A stretch of 64,000 nucleotides of DNA, from the NCBI GenBank assembly GCA_963773665.1, contig CAVZBZ010000002.1, positions 620,001 to 684,000 of the forward strand. Direction: 5' to 3'. The stretch's first letter is position 1; the number at the start of each line of letters is the position of its first letter. Positions 43,350 to 53,081 of this stretch are shown in pieces. Both the position numbers and the translations under genes were made by a program. The DNA comes from DATJLY01 sp963773665 (lineage in GTDB: Bacteria > Pseudomonadota > Alphaproteobacteria > ATCC43930 > CGMCC-115725). The notes beneath the pieces were generated by a model. That model saw only the letters and a program-made list of their open reading frames with translations, was not told the origin of the DNA and did no database searches.

Positions 43350-44414
43350 CCGATCCGCTGACCATCGCGGCGAAGCCCGCTTCCGGCGCAGCGGTCGTGA
43401 CGTTCGAGCGCTCCGCCGCTTTCGGCCGAGGCGCTTGCGAACGTGGCGCCCGCGGCGGCGGCGGCCGCGGAGACGGCGCCGGTCTCGCTCGAAATCGGCA
43501 CGACGATCTGGGCCACCCTGATTGCGGCGGGCCCGGGGAGCGATGCGCCCTCGGTCGGATCACGGTTCGAGCTTCGCCTCGGCGCGGCGGCGCTTGCCGC
43601 CGGCGAAGCGAGCCTCGCCGGCACGATCGCGCTGGGTGCTGCCGGCGACACGATCATCGAATCCGCGATGGGCGCGCTGGCGCTCGACCGCAGGCTCGCG
43701 CTCGCGCCGGGCACCACCATCGCATTTCAGCTTTCCGGCGCGAGCGAGCCGAGCCACGCCGAGCTGCCGCCGTCCCAGGCGAACGGCTGGCCGGCGCTCG
43801 ACCAGGTTCTGGCAACGCTCGACAAGTCGGCGCCGGCTCTCGCGCAGCAGCTTCGCGCGTTGCTTGCGCCAGCGACCGCCCCTGCGCTTGCCGCGACGCT
43901 GCTGTTCATGGCCGGCGCGCTTTATTCGGGCAAATGGCCGGGCGAACCGGTGGCACGCGCGCTTGGCGCCGCGGGACAGGATCGCCTCAAGGCAAGGCTC
44001 GACGACGATCTCGGCGGACTGCGTCGGCTCGGCAACGATGGCACGACAGGCGAATGGCGCGTCCTCACCCTGCCGCTGCTGGTGGGCGCTTCGGTGGAGC
44101 CGCTGCGCCTTTATCTGCGCCGCCGGAACGAAGCGGCCGCGCGCGATCCGGCCGGGCAGCGCTTCGTCATCGAGGCCGAGCTGTCACGGCTCGGCGCGCT
44201 GCAGCTCGACGGGCTCGTCCGCGGCAACCGGCTCGATCTCGTGCTGCGCAGTCATTCGCCGCTGCCGCAGGCTTTGCGCGACGAGGCAGGCGCCCTTTTC
44301 CGCCGCGCGAGCGCCGCGGCGGGATATTACGGCGATATCGTGTTCGCGACGGCTTCGTCGTTCGCCGTCGATCCGCTGACCGAGCTGCGCGGGCACGTCG
44401 CCGTGCAGATCTGA
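43346..44414 (+). CDS. FliK-like protein after flhG (one apparent +1 frameshift)
   Basis: A protein of about 355 residues once one base near 43428 is removed. It has an Ala-rich start, a middle with LEIGTTIWATLIAAG and a C-terminal region (ALQLDGLVRGNRLDLVLRSH, then PLPQALRDEAGALFRRAS) that resembles the end domain of FliK-type hook-length proteins. It overlaps flhG (ATGA) and ends 7 bases before the convergent fliJ. It is distinct from the fliK at 30.5 kb. Function is uncertain; a fhlB-like gene follows such proteins in related flagellar loci. Confidence 0.6.
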
Positions 44415-44421
44415 AGCCGGC

Positions 44422-44844
44422 TCAGGCCGAGCGGCTGCGGCGGCGGTAGGTTTCGATGCCGATCTCGTCGAGCGTGCGCTGCTGCAGGCGCGCCGTGCGT
44501 TTGCGCTGATGCGCCGCGCGCGTGGCGGCGGCGATTTCGTAACGCTTCACCTCGCGATAGGTTTCGGACAGCGCGTCGCGCGCAAGCACGACCTGCTGCT
44601 CGACCGAGGCAAGCGACTGCACGATTTTCCGCCGCCGCTCGACGAGGTGCGAGGCATAGGCGCCATAGCCCGATGCCGCCTCGGTCGAGGATGACGCGAT
44701 GGCCTGTTCGCTCGCCTGCTCGGCGACGAGGCGCGTCTCTTCGTTGCGCAGCTTGTCGGCCAGCGTTTCGAGCTCGGCAAGCTGCCGGCGGCGCTCGTCG
44801 AGTTGCCAGCGATGAAGGCGAATGAGGCTGTCGAGCGCGGTCAT
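44422..44844 (-). CDS. fliJ: flagellar export chaperone-type protein FliJ
   Basis: A 140-residue, entirely coiled-coil protein (LIRLHRWQLDERRRQLAELE, ending in the basic AAHQRKRTARLQQRTLDEIG). FliJ is the stalk that enters the FliI hexamer and escorts FlhA interactions. Sequence identity in this family is low, but size, coiled coil and the four-base overlap with fliI (ATGA) make the call firm. Confidence 0.85.
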   Translation of the reverse strand: MTALDSLIRLHRWQLDERRRQLAELETLADKLRNEETRLVAEQASEQAIASSSTEAASGYGAYASHLVERRRKIVQSLASVEQQVVLARDALSETYREVKRYEIAAATRAAHQRKRTARLQQRTLDEIGIETYRRRSRSA

Positions 44845-46161
44845 GCCGCTTCTCCGAGAATGTTGGCAAGCGCCGCGTATCCCGCGGCGAGATCGGCGCG
44901 CTCTTCCTTCTCCTGCGCGAGGAATCGTTCGAGCGCGGGATAGCGGCGGATGGCATCGTCGACGCGCGCGTCGCTGCCGCTGCGATAGGCGCCGAGGCGG
45001 ATGAGCTCGGCCATGCCCTCGTAGGTCGCGATCGCGGTGCGCGCGGCGCCGACGAGGCGGTTCTCATCGGGGCTGTTGCATTGCGGCATGGCGCGCGAGA
45101 TCGAGCGCAGCACGTCGATCGAGGGATAACGGCCGCGCTCGGCGATGGCGCGCTCCAGCACGATATGGCCGTCGAGGATGGCGCGGCAGGCATCGGAAAT
45201 CGGTTCCGTCTGGTCGTCGCCTTCGACGAGGACGCTGAAGAGTCCGGTGATGCTGCCTTTTCCGGTGCCAGTGCCGGCACGTTCGAGGAGCTTCGGCAAT
45301 TCGGCGAATACCGTGGGCGTGAAGCCTTTGGTCGTCGGCGGCTCGCCCGCGCTCAAGCCGATCTCGCGCTGCGCCGTGGCAAAGCGCGTGATGCTGTCGA
45401 TGAGGCACAGCACGTCGCATTCCTGGTCGCGCAGGAATTCGGCGACGGCGAGCGTCAGATAGGCCGCCTGGCGCCGCATGAGCGGCGGATTCATCGGACG
45501 TGGCGACGACGACGACGCTCCGCGCGAGACCTTCGGGGCCGAGATCGTCCTCGAAAAATTCCTGCACCTCGCGGCCGCGCTCGCCGACGAGGCCGATCAC
45601 GACCGCGTCCGCCGCGGTGTAGCGGGCGATCATCGACAGAAGCACCGATTTGCCGACGCCCGAGCCTGCGAAGATGCCCATGCGCTGGCCGCGGCAGCAG
45701 GTGACAAAGGTGTTGAGGGCGCGCACGCCCAGATCGATCTTGCCCTGCACACGCTTCCTTTCGTGCGCGGGCGGCGGGCGATTGCGGAACGGATAGGCCG
45801 TGTCGCCCTGCGGCAGCGGTCCCTTGCCGTCGATCGGCTCGGCAAAGGCGTTGATGACGCGGCCGAGCCAGGCCTTGTGCGGAAAGATCGCGCCGGGCCC
45901 CCGCACGAGCTCGACCTTGCAGCCGAGACCGATCCCCTCGATTGCGCCGAACGGCATGAGCAGCGCCTGGCCGTCGCGGAAGCCAACCACTTCGCACATG
46001 ACGCGACGGCGCTGCGCCAGAATTTCGACCCGACCGCCGACCGCCACGTCGCGCGCGATGCCGCCCGCCTGGAGCAGCATGCCGAGCACGCCGGTGACGC
46101 GGCCATAGCGCCGGCTCGGCTCGAGCCGGGCTGCTTCGTCGATAACCTTAGAGAGAATCAA
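44841..46161 (-). CDS. fliI: flagellar export ATPase FliI (one apparent +1 frameshift)
   Basis: An F1-beta-like ATPase powering flagellar export. Visible are YGRVTGVLGMLLQAGG, Walker A GSGVGKS at residues 166-172, GLVGERGREVQEF, VVVVATSDESPLMRRQAAY and DVLCLIDSITRFA (Walker B). One extra base near 45492 breaks the frame just after SDES. The start was set at TTG 46161 because AAGGGG lies six bases upstream and an exact CtrA box is 65-79 bases away; GTG 46203 is the alternative. Corrected length is 439 residues. Confidence 0.93.
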
Positions 46162-46225
46162 AGGGCGCCCCTTCAACCGCCGCGGCGCCGCTGCGGGCGC
46201 CACGCGGCATCATCGCCCTGGGCGC

Positions 46226-46240
46226 TTAACTGCCGGTTAA
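46226..46240 (-). promoter_or_regulatory. CtrA box upstream of fliI
   Basis: TTAA-CTGCCGG-TTAA, an exact CtrA consensus, in the gap between divergent fliI and ctrA and nearer to fliI. fliI is a CtrA target in Caulobacter. Confidence 0.72.
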
Positions 46241-46348
46241 ATCATGGAAAATGGCTCCGCACCGCGGCGCAACATTGATCCGTCCGCGGCAAAAATCCGG
46301 CACCAAAAGAGGAGTTCATCGTAAAAAATTGTACCCACGCGTTTCCGA

Positions 46349-46363
46349 TTAACCCAGCTTTAA
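46349..46363 (+). promoter_or_regulatory. CtrA box upstream of ctrA
   Basis: TTAA-CCCAGCT-TTAA, an exact CtrA consensus, 61 bases before the ctrA start. This predicts autoregulation. Confidence 0.75.
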
Positions 46364-46424
46364 CTTCACTTGGTAAGAATGCTTAAAGCGATTATCGTCA
46401 CGGATCTCACGTCGGAGGCGGGGT

Positions 46425-47141
46425 ATGCGAGTTCTACTTGTCGAAGATGATTCCGCGACGGCGACCAGCATCGAGATGATGCTGCGGGCCGAGGGCTTCA
46501 TCTGCGATACCACCGATCTGGGCGAAGATGGGCTCGAGATCGGCAAGCTGTACGATTACGACATCATCATTCTCGATCTGATGCTGCCCGACATCGACGG
46601 TTACGAGGTGCTGCGCCGTCTGCGCGCGGCGCGCGTGCGCACGCCGATCCTCATCCTCTCCGGCCTGGGCGAGCTCGACCACAAGATCAAGGGTCTGGGC
46701 TTCGGGGCCGACGATTTCCTGACCAAGCCGTTCGACCGCCGCGAGCTGATCGCCCGCATCCAGGCGATCGTCCGCCGCGCCAAGGGCCACTCCGAATCGG
46801 TCATCCGCACCGGCAAGCTCACCGTCAATCTCGACAGCCGCACGGTCGAGGTCGAGGGTGCGCCGCTCCACCTCACGGGCAAGGAGTACGGCATCCTCGA
46901 GCTCCTGAGCCTGCGCAAGGGCACGACGCTGACGAAGGAGATGTTTTTGAACCATCTCTACGGCGGCATGGACGAGCCCGAGCTCAAGATCATCGACGTG
47001 TTCGTCTGCAAGCTGCGCAAGAAGCTGTCGCAGGCGGCGCAGGGCGACAATTACATCGAGACGGTGTGGGGCCGGGGCTACGTCCTGCGCGATCCGCCGG
47101 CCGACAGCGAGACCGCGCCGCGCAAGGTGGCGAAAGCCTGA
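46425..47141 (+). CDS. ctrA: cell-cycle response regulator CtrA
   Basis: A 238-residue OmpR-family regulator. The receiver domain begins MRVLLVEDDSATATSIEMML, with phosphoacceptor Asp51 in IIILDLMLPD. The winged-helix domain contains LHLTGKEYGILELLSLRKG, YGGMDEPELKIIDVFVCKLR and VWGRGYVLRDP, all CtrA-specific. It controls flagellar, chemotaxis and cell-cycle genes. The C-terminus ends Lys-Ala rather than the Ala-Ala proteolysis signal of Caulobacter CtrA. It is monocistronic and faces cheR across a strong hairpin. Confidence 0.97.
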   Translation: MRVLLVEDDSATATSIEMMLRAEGFICDTTDLGEDGLEIGKLYDYDIIILDLMLPDIDGYEVLRRLRAARVRTPILILSGLGELDHKIKGLGFGADDFLTKPFDRRELIARIQAIVRRAKGHSESVIRTGKLTVNLDSRTVEVEGAPLHLTGKEYGILELLSLRKGTTLTKEMFLNHLYGGMDEPELKIIDVFVCKLRKKLSQAAQGDNYIETVWGRGYVLRDPPADSETAPRKVAKA

Positions 47142-47171
47142 ACCGCCTCTTATTTCACCTCACGACAGAGC

Positions 47172-47197
47172 AAACGGCGGCCTTCGGGCCGCCGTTT
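47172..47197. terminator. bidirectional terminator between ctrA and cheR
   Basis: An 11-bp perfect stem (AAACGGCGGCC / GGCCGCCGTTT) closes a TTCG tetraloop. The A-rich and T-rich ends allow termination from both sides, and its last base touches the cheR stop codon. Confidence 0.85.
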
Positions 47198-48039
47198 CAC
47201 GTTGCGCGGGCCGCTTGCGCGAGCGCTGGCGCCGCGAGCTGGTAGAGGCCGCGCTGCTGCGGTACCGGCTCGAACTTGTTGGAAACGCCGAGCGTCGTTT
47301 CCGCGCCGCCGAGCGCCAAGAACCCGTCCGGCCGCAACTGCCGCGACAGGCGATCGAGCAGCGCCGATTTCGTCGGCCCGTCGAAATAGAGCAGCACGTT
47401 GCGGCACAGGACCACGTCAAACCGGCCGAGCGCCGAGAGGTCGTCGAGCAGGTTCGCCACCCGGAATTCCACCATGCGGCGGATCTCGGGCTTGAGCTGC
47501 CAGCGATCGGCCTCGGGCTCCATATGCCGGACGAGGTACTTGAGCGGCAGGCCGCGCTGCACTTCGAACTGCGAGTAGTTTCCGGCCTTGGCGCGTTCGA
47601 TCATCTCGCCCGAGATGTCGGTCGCGACGAGCGAAACGTGCCAGCCGGCGAGCCGGGCGCGCTCTTCGTCGAGGATCATGGCGAGCGAATAGGGTTCCTG
47701 GCCGGCGGCGCAGGCGGCGCTCCAGATGCGCAGCGTCCGGCTTGCGGCGCGCGCCTTGATGAAGGTCGGCAGCACGATCGCGCGAAACTGCTCGAATGGC
47801 TTCATGTCCCGGAAGAACGAGGACTCGTTCGTCGTCATCGCCTCGACGATCTCACGCACCAGCGCCTTGTCCGCTTGTTTTTGCAGCGCGCGGGCGAGGT
47901 CCGCGACCGAGGCAAAGCCATGCCGGTGCGCCACGCCAACGAGACGGGATTCGATCAGGTAGGCTTTGTCTTCCGTCATGACGAGGCCGGACCCGTCCTT
48001 CAGGAGGCGCGCGAAGAGGCCGAAATCCGCCGCGTTCAT
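47197..48039 (-). CDS. cheR: chemotaxis protein methyltransferase CheR
   Basis: A 280-residue SAM-dependent methyltransferase that methylates glutamates of MCPs. The N-terminal helical domain (MNAADFGLFARLLKDGSGLV) is followed by IVEAMTTNESSFFRDMKPF, the SAM-binding IWSAACAAGQEPYSLAM and the FDVVLCRNVLLYFD motif. It is the last gene of cheA-cheW-cheY-cheB-cheR and overlaps cheB (ATGA). Confidence 0.96.
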   Translation of the reverse strand: MNAADFGLFARLLKDGSGLVMTEDKAYLIESRLVGVAHRHGFASVADLARALQKQADKALVREIVEAMTTNESSFFRDMKPFEQFRAIVLPTFIKARAASRTLRIWSAACAAGQEPYSLAMILDEERARLAGWHVSLVATDISGEMIERAKAGNYSQFEVQRGLPLKYLVRHMEPEADRWQLKPEIRRMVEFRVANLLDDLSALGRFDVVLCRNVLLYFDGPTKSALLDRLSRQLRPDGFLALGGAETTLGVSNKFEPVPQQRGLYQLAAPALAQAARAT

Positions 48040-49151
48040 GGCGCGCCCCGTCCGCCGAGAGCGGCGAGGAACGGGCCGATCTCGTCGACCGGCAGAAGCG
48101 CGCTCGCAAGACCCGCCGATGCGACCGCGCCGGGCATTCCCCAGACGATGCTGGTCGCCTGGTTCTGCGCCACGACCGCGCCGCCGGCGGCAACGACGGC
48201 GCGCGCGCCGGCGAGCCCGTCATGGCCCATGCCGGTGAGAATGATCGCGAGGAGCCCGCTGCCGTAGATTTCGGCGAGGCTGCTCAGCATCGGATCGACC
48301 GAAGGGCGGCAATAATTCTCCGCCGGACCCTTGGACAGCCGGATCACCGGCCCCTGATCGCCGCGTTCGATCCGCATGTGATGCTCGCCCGGGGCCACGT
48401 AAATGCGGCCGCCGGCGACCGCTTCGCCGTCCACGCCCTCCGCGGCGGCAAGGCCGCTCGCGCGCGCCAGGTGATCGGCGAAGATGGCGGTGAAGGTCGC
48501 AGGCATGTGCTGCGTGACGAAGATCGGCTGGCGCAGTCCCTGCTTCAACGCGGCCACGATGCGATAGAGCGCAACGGGGCCGCCGGTCGATGACCCGATG
48601 GCGATCGCCTGCGGCGGCTCGGTCGGCAAGGGCCGAAGCGTCAGCGACGCGGCTCCCGCCGCGGCGCGCAGCGCCGGGGCGGCGGCGCGGGCACGGTGCG
48701 CCTCGACCAGCGCCTTCACCTTGGCGATGAGCTCGCGGCGGAACGCGTCGCCGGCGGAGAGCGCGGCCGAAGTCGGCTTCGTCACGTAATCCGCGGCGCC
48801 GGCGGCAAGCGCCTTCAGGGTCACGAGCGCGCCGCTCCGCGTCAGCGACGAGACGATGATGACCTTGAGATTGGGCCGCGCCCGCAACATCAGCGGCAGC
48901 GCGGCAAGCCCGTCCATCACCGGCATCGCCACGTCGAGCAGAACAAGCTCGAAGTCGTAGCGCTCGAGCGCATCGAGCGCGATCCGACCGTTACCGGCCG
49001 ACGCGACGACGGCAATGTCGCCCTCGGCCTCGAGCGCCCGCGTCAGCAAGCCGCGGATGACGGCGCTGTCGTCCACCACCATCACGCGATAGGGGGCCGA
49101 GGCAGCGTTCGATCCGGGATTGGCGTTGCGCGCGGCGGATGCGACGGTCAA
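48036..49151 (-). CDS. cheB: chemotaxis methylesterase CheB
   Basis: A 371-residue response regulator with a methylesterase domain. The receiver contains MVVDDSAVIRGLL with phosphoacceptor Asp73 (LLDVAMPVMDG). The esterase has the Ser188 nucleophile (GSSTGGP), His215 (TQHMPATF) and Asp311 (GMGHDGLAG). It starts at TTG 49151, overlapping the cheY stop (TTGA), which gives an Ala/Asn-rich N-terminal extension of about 20 residues. It removes methyl groups from MCPs when phosphorylated by CheA. Confidence 0.95.
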   Translation of the reverse strand: MTVASAARNANPGSNAASAPYRVMVVDDSAVIRGLLTRALEAEGDIAVVASAGNGRIALDALERYDFELVLLDVAMPVMDGLAALPLMLRARPNLKVIIVSSLTRSGALVTLKALAAGAADYVTKPTSAALSAGDAFRRELIAKVKALVEAHRARAAAPALRAAAGAASLTLRPLPTEPPQAIAIGSSTGGPVALYRIVAALKQGLRQPIFVTQHMPATFTAIFADHLARASGLAAAEGVDGEAVAGGRIYVAPGEHHMRIERGDQGPVIRLSKGPAENYCRPSVDPMLSSLAEIYGSGLLAIILTGMGHDGLAGARAVVAAGGAVVAQNQATSIVWGMPGAVASAGLASALLPVDEIGPFLAALGGRGAP

Positions 49152-49513
49152 AGCAACCCAACCTGCGCGAATTTGGTTTCGAGAATGTCAACGTCGAACG
49201 GCTTCATCACATATTCGTTGGCGCCCGCCTCGATCGCCTCCTGGATGTGCGCGATGTCGCTGTGCGTGGTGCAGAACACTACGATCGGCGCGTCGCCGCC
49301 AGGCGTGCGGCGGAGCTGGCGCAGGAAATCGATGCCGTTCATCACCGGCATGTTCCAATCGAGCAGGACCGCGTCCGGCATCCGTCGCAAGCACGCCTCG
49401 AGCGCAAGCCTGCCGTCGGGCGCTTCCTCGATCGCGAAGTTCAGCTCCTCGAGGATGCGCCGCGCGACCTTGCGCACGACCCGCGAATCATCGACGACGA
49501 GACAGGTCTTCAT
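49148..49513 (-). CDS. cheY: chemotaxis response regulator CheY
   Basis: A 121-residue single receiver domain: CLVVDDSRVVRKVARRI, phosphoacceptor Asp52 (VLLDWNMPVMNG), the Thr/Ser switch in VVFCTTHSD and Lys in YVMKPFD. In its phosphorylated form it binds the FliM N-terminal peptide. It overlaps cheW and cheB by four bases each. Confidence 0.95.
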   Translation of the reverse strand: MKTCLVVDDSRVVRKVARRILEELNFAIEEAPDGRLALEACLRRMPDAVLLDWNMPVMNGIDFLRQLRRTPGGDAPIVVFCTTHSDIAHIQEAIEAGANEYVMKPFDVDILETKFAQVGLL

Positions 49514-49944
49514 GCCGCCGCCTTGGCGCCGAGATCGACCGCCTTCGCCACGTCGAGAATGACGAGCAGGCAATCGTCGAGACGGCAGATGCCGGCCGAA
49601 ACCTGCCGCCAGACCGGATCGAGGACCGATGTGCCGTGCTCGATCGCGTCATCCGGGGGCCGCAGCACGTCGCCGACGCGGTCGACGAGAAAGCTGTAAA
49701 GCTCGCCCTCGAATTCGACGATGACGCACATGGCGCGCGCACCTTCGGGCGCGGGCGGAAGTCCGAGCCGCTTGCGCAGGTCGATCGCCACGACGATCCG
49801 GCCGCGCAGATTGAGCGCGCCCGCCACTTCCGCGGGCGCCAGCGGAATGGGCGTCATGGGCGGCGGCGCCAGCACGTCGCGCACCTCGCCGACCGGGATG
49901 CCGAAGGTCTGGCCGGCCAGCATGATCGAGACCAGCTCTTTCAT
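49510..49944 (-). CDS. cheW: chemotaxis coupling protein CheW
   Basis: A 144-residue single CheW domain: IMLAGQTFGIPVGEVRDVL, LNLRGRIVVAIDLRKRLGL and YSFLVDRVGDVL. It links MCP signalling tips to CheA. It overlaps cheA (ATGA) and cheY. Confidence 0.95.
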   Translation of the reverse strand: MKELVSIMLAGQTFGIPVGEVRDVLAPPPMTPIPLAPAEVAGALNLRGRIVVAIDLRKRLGLPPAPEGARAMCVIVEFEGELYSFLVDRVGDVLRPPDDAIEHGTSVLDPVWRQVSAGICRLDDCLLVILDVAKAVDLGAKAAA

Positions 49945-52362
49945 GCGGCGTCCCGGCGTGCGAGCGCGCGGCCGAGCGTGTCGAGCAGCGCCCTGCTGTC
50001 GAGCTTTGCCACGGCGTTCGCAAACCGCCCGTCGCGTTCAGCGGCGTCGGCGAGCGCGACGAGCGGCTTGCCGCGCCAGCCGCCGCTCTCGAGCGAATGG
50101 GCAAAAGCGTCGATGCCGGGCGTATCCTCGTCGGCGAGAATGGCATCGACGGCCTCGCCTTTGGCGCAGAGCGCGCGCGCCTCTTCGACCGATTCGACGA
50201 ATGCCACGTCATATCCCGCCGCGCGCAGGACCGGGATCAGCAAAGTGCGGAAGATTGGGCTGCCCTCGATGAGCAGGATGTGCCGCCGCACCGGGCTCTT
50301 GCGGCTTGATCCCTGGCCGCACGCCGCCTTGAGATAGAAGCCGGCGTCGATGATGTCGGTTGCCTTGCCCGCGACGATCGCGCTCGCGACGAGCCCCGCC
50401 TGGCTGGCCGGACGTTCGATCGCGACCGCCTCTTCGACGATGTCCTCGATCTCGTCCACGACCAGGCCCATGACGCCGTCGCCGTGCGCAAGCACGATGA
50501 GCGGCCTGCGGCCCGTCGCACCCGGCAGCGCGTCGGACGAGAGAGCGACCAGCGGCATGAGGCGCCCGCGGTACTGCACGACCGGATTTCCGTCGGCGAA
50601 CTCGACATCGGCGAGATCGATTTCCTCGAGCCGCCCGACGACGCCGAGCGGAACCGCCTTGAGGCCCCCCGAGCCGGCGCGGAACAGCAGCAGACTCAGC
50701 TTCGCGCCGCTTTCCTTGGGCGCAGCCGCGGGGGGCGCAGCGGTCGCGGACACGCCGATCCCGCCCTTGGCGGCGGCGATACCCGCCGGATCGAGGATGA
50801 AGACGACGCGGCCGTCGCCCAGGATCGTGTTGCCGGCGAAAATGGGAATGCCGCGCAGGATCGGACCGACCGGCTTTACCACGATCTCTTCCGCATCGGC
50901 GATGGCGTCCACCATGATGCCGAAGGTGCGGCCCGAGGCCTCGGTGACGACGATGAGCGGCTCGTGCGCACCCTCGTCGCGCGCCCTGCCCAACAGCTCG
51001 GCGAGCGACACGAGCGGCAGCAGCCGGTCGCGCAGGCGCAGAACCGGCGCGCGGTTGAGCCACTCCACCTTGTGCTCGGCGCCGGGGCCCGCCTGCACCA
51101 GTTCGAGCACCGACATCTGCGGCAGGGCAAAGCGCTCGCCGCCGCTTTCGACGATCAGCGCCGAGACGATCGCGAGCGTGAGCGGCAGCACGATCTTGAA
51201 AGCGGTGCCGCGCCCCTCGCCGCTCTCGATCTCGATCGTGCCGCCGAGCCGTTCGAGATTGGCGCGCACCACGTCGAGACCGACGCCGCGGCCCGAAATC
51301 GCCGTCACTTTCTCCGCCGTCGAGAAGCCGGGCCGAAACACGAAATCGCAAATCTCGCGGTCCGACAGCACGCCGAGATCGGCTTCGCTGGCAAGGCCGC
51401 TGCCGATGGCGCGCGCCTTGATGCGGTCGAGCGCGAAGCCGCGGCCGTCATCGGACACTTCGATCACGACATGGCCGCCCTCGTGGAACGCATTGACCGA
51501 GATGCGGCCGGAAGCTGACTTGCCGAGCCGCGCGCGTTCCGCCGCCGGCTCGATGCCGTGATCGGCCGCGTTCCGCACCATGTGGGTGATCGGGTCGCGA
51601 ATGAGCTCCAAAACCTGGCGGTCGAGCTCGGTCTCAGAGCCGCGCATCTCGAGCTCGATCGTCTTGCCCAGCTCGCGCGCGATCTCGCGCACCAGACGCG
51701 GCAGCTTCGACCAGACATTGCCGATGGGCTGCATGCGGGTGCGCATCACGGTTTCCTGCAGCTCGGTCGTGACCTGCGACAGGCGCTGCAAGGGGGCGGC
51801 GAAGGCGCCGCGCATCTCGCTGCGCAGCACCTGGAGAAGCTGATTGCGGGTCAGCACCAGCTCGCTTGCCGTCGTCATCAGCTGATCGAGCAGGGTCACG
51901 TTGACGCGAATGGTCTCGCTGACGGCCGCGCGGTCGCGCGCGGGCGCGGCCACCGGCGGCTCGGGCTCCTCTGCCGCGGCAACCGGCGCAGTCTTGCCAA
52001 GGGCCTCGAGCCCGGCGATGAGTTCGCGGTCATTGCCGCGCGGCTCGGCGCCGCTTTCGGCGAGCGCGGAGAGCATCTCCTTGATCCGGTCGATCGCCAG
52101 AAAGATTGCGCCCACCGCCTCGGGTCCGGCCTCGAGCTCGCCGTCGCGGAGCCGGGAGAGAACATTCTCCGCCGCATGGGCAAGCCGCTCGAGGCGCGGC
52201 AGATCGAAGAACCCGCACGTCCCCTTGATCGTGTGGAACACGCGGAAGATGCTCTGCAACGCCGCCGGATCGGCGCTTTTCTCGAGTTGCACGAGATCGC
52301 TGTCGAGCGCCGCCAGAACTCTCGATCGTCTCGGCCAGGAATTCCCTCAGGAGATCGTCCAT
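49941..52362 (-). CDS. cheA: chemotaxis kinase CheA fused to a receiver domain (one apparent +1 frameshift)
   Basis: An 806-residue hybrid kinase once one extra base near 52313 is removed. Order: Hpt domain with phosphorylated His43 (FHTIKGTCGF), Pro/Ala linker without a clear P2 domain, dimerisation helices (VTLLDQLMTTASELVLTRN), HATPase (HMVRNAADHGIE, EVSDDGRGF, GRGVGLDVVR), two CheW-like domains, and a C-terminal receiver-like domain (HILLIEGSPIFRTLL, AILADEDTPGIDA). It phosphorylates CheY and CheB. It is first in the che operon, with a CtrA-like box 65-79 bases upstream. Confidence 0.92.
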
Positions 52363-52426
52363 GCTGTCCCGCGAGCGGCGCCTATTCCGCGCGCTCCAGC
52401 ATCGGCGGGAAAGTCCAAAAAAACGT

Positions 52427-52441
52427 TTAAAAACCCGTCAA
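52427..52441 (-). promoter_or_regulatory. CtrA-like box upstream of cheA
   Basis: TTAA-AAACCCG-TCAA, one mismatch from TTAA-N7-TTAA. It overlaps the last codons and stop of chpT. The che operon may be transcribed from here or by read-through from chpT. Confidence 0.42.
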
Positions 52442-53076
52442 ACCGCGGCCGCCGCGGCGGTCAGGACCGCCCTCCCCGGCGCCGCCACGGCAATGGCAAG
52501 CTGGGCGCCGATCTGCTGCGCCAGCCGATTGGTATAAAAAGCATGAACATTGCGCGGGGTGAGCGCATCGGCCGTGGTGGCGGCCGCGAGCGCCGCGCGC
52601 TGGTCCTCGGGGAGATTGAGGCTGTCGCCTTCCGCGGTGACCTCCACCCCCGGCGCGGCGCCGGCCAAGGCCCGCACGGTGACGGCGCCGCCGCGCGGCA
52701 AGGCATCGGCCGCGAACAGCACCAGGCAGCAGGCGAGCCGCTGCCACGGCAGCGGCAGCGCGCTCACCGCCGCATCCCACTCGCAGCGCACCTTGCCGCC
52801 GTCGAGGAGCGCCAAAGCGCATTCGCGCGCGTCGATCGCGGTGGCGCCCGAGGCGCCGGTGCCGGCCGTGCCATAGGCGAAGCGGTAGAATTGCAGGCGC
52901 TGACCGGCCTTCTTCGCGCTTTGGCCGATGAGGGCCATCGCTTCCTTGACGAATTCGGGGTCGTCCTCGTCCAAAAGCTCGATGCCGTTGTTGATCGCGC
53001 CGACCGGGCTGATGAGGTCGTGGCAGAGCCGCCCGCACAAAAGCTCGAGGACGCGAAAATCGACCGCGACGCCCAT
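52438..53076 (-). CDS. chpT: histidine phosphotransferase ChpT
   Basis: A 212-residue phosphotransferase. The dimerisation helix carries RVLELLCGRLCHDLISPVGA with the phosphorylated His and the NNGIELL signature, followed by a degenerate ATPase-like domain (AVTVRALAGAAPGVEVTAEG). ChpT passes phosphate from CckA to CtrA and CpdR. It sits between mobA and cheA on the minus strand and only 75 bases before cheA. cckA is not in the window. Confidence 0.9.
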   Translation of the reverse strand: MGVAVDFRVLELLCGRLCHDLISPVGAINNGIELLDEDDPEFVKEAMALIGQSAKKAGQRLQFYRFAYGTAGTGASGATAIDARECALALLDGGKVRCEWDAAVSALPLPWQRLACCLVLFAADALPRGGAVTVRALAGAAPGVEVTAEGDSLNLPEDQRAALAAATTADALTPRNVHAFYTNRLAQQIGAQLAIAVAAPGRAVLTAAAAAV

Positions 53077-53081
53077 CGTCT

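Noticed and set aside
46287..46303. GCGGCAAAAATCCGGCA upstream of ctrA as another FlbD-type site.
   Set aside because: Only the left half matches; the right half lacks TTGCC.
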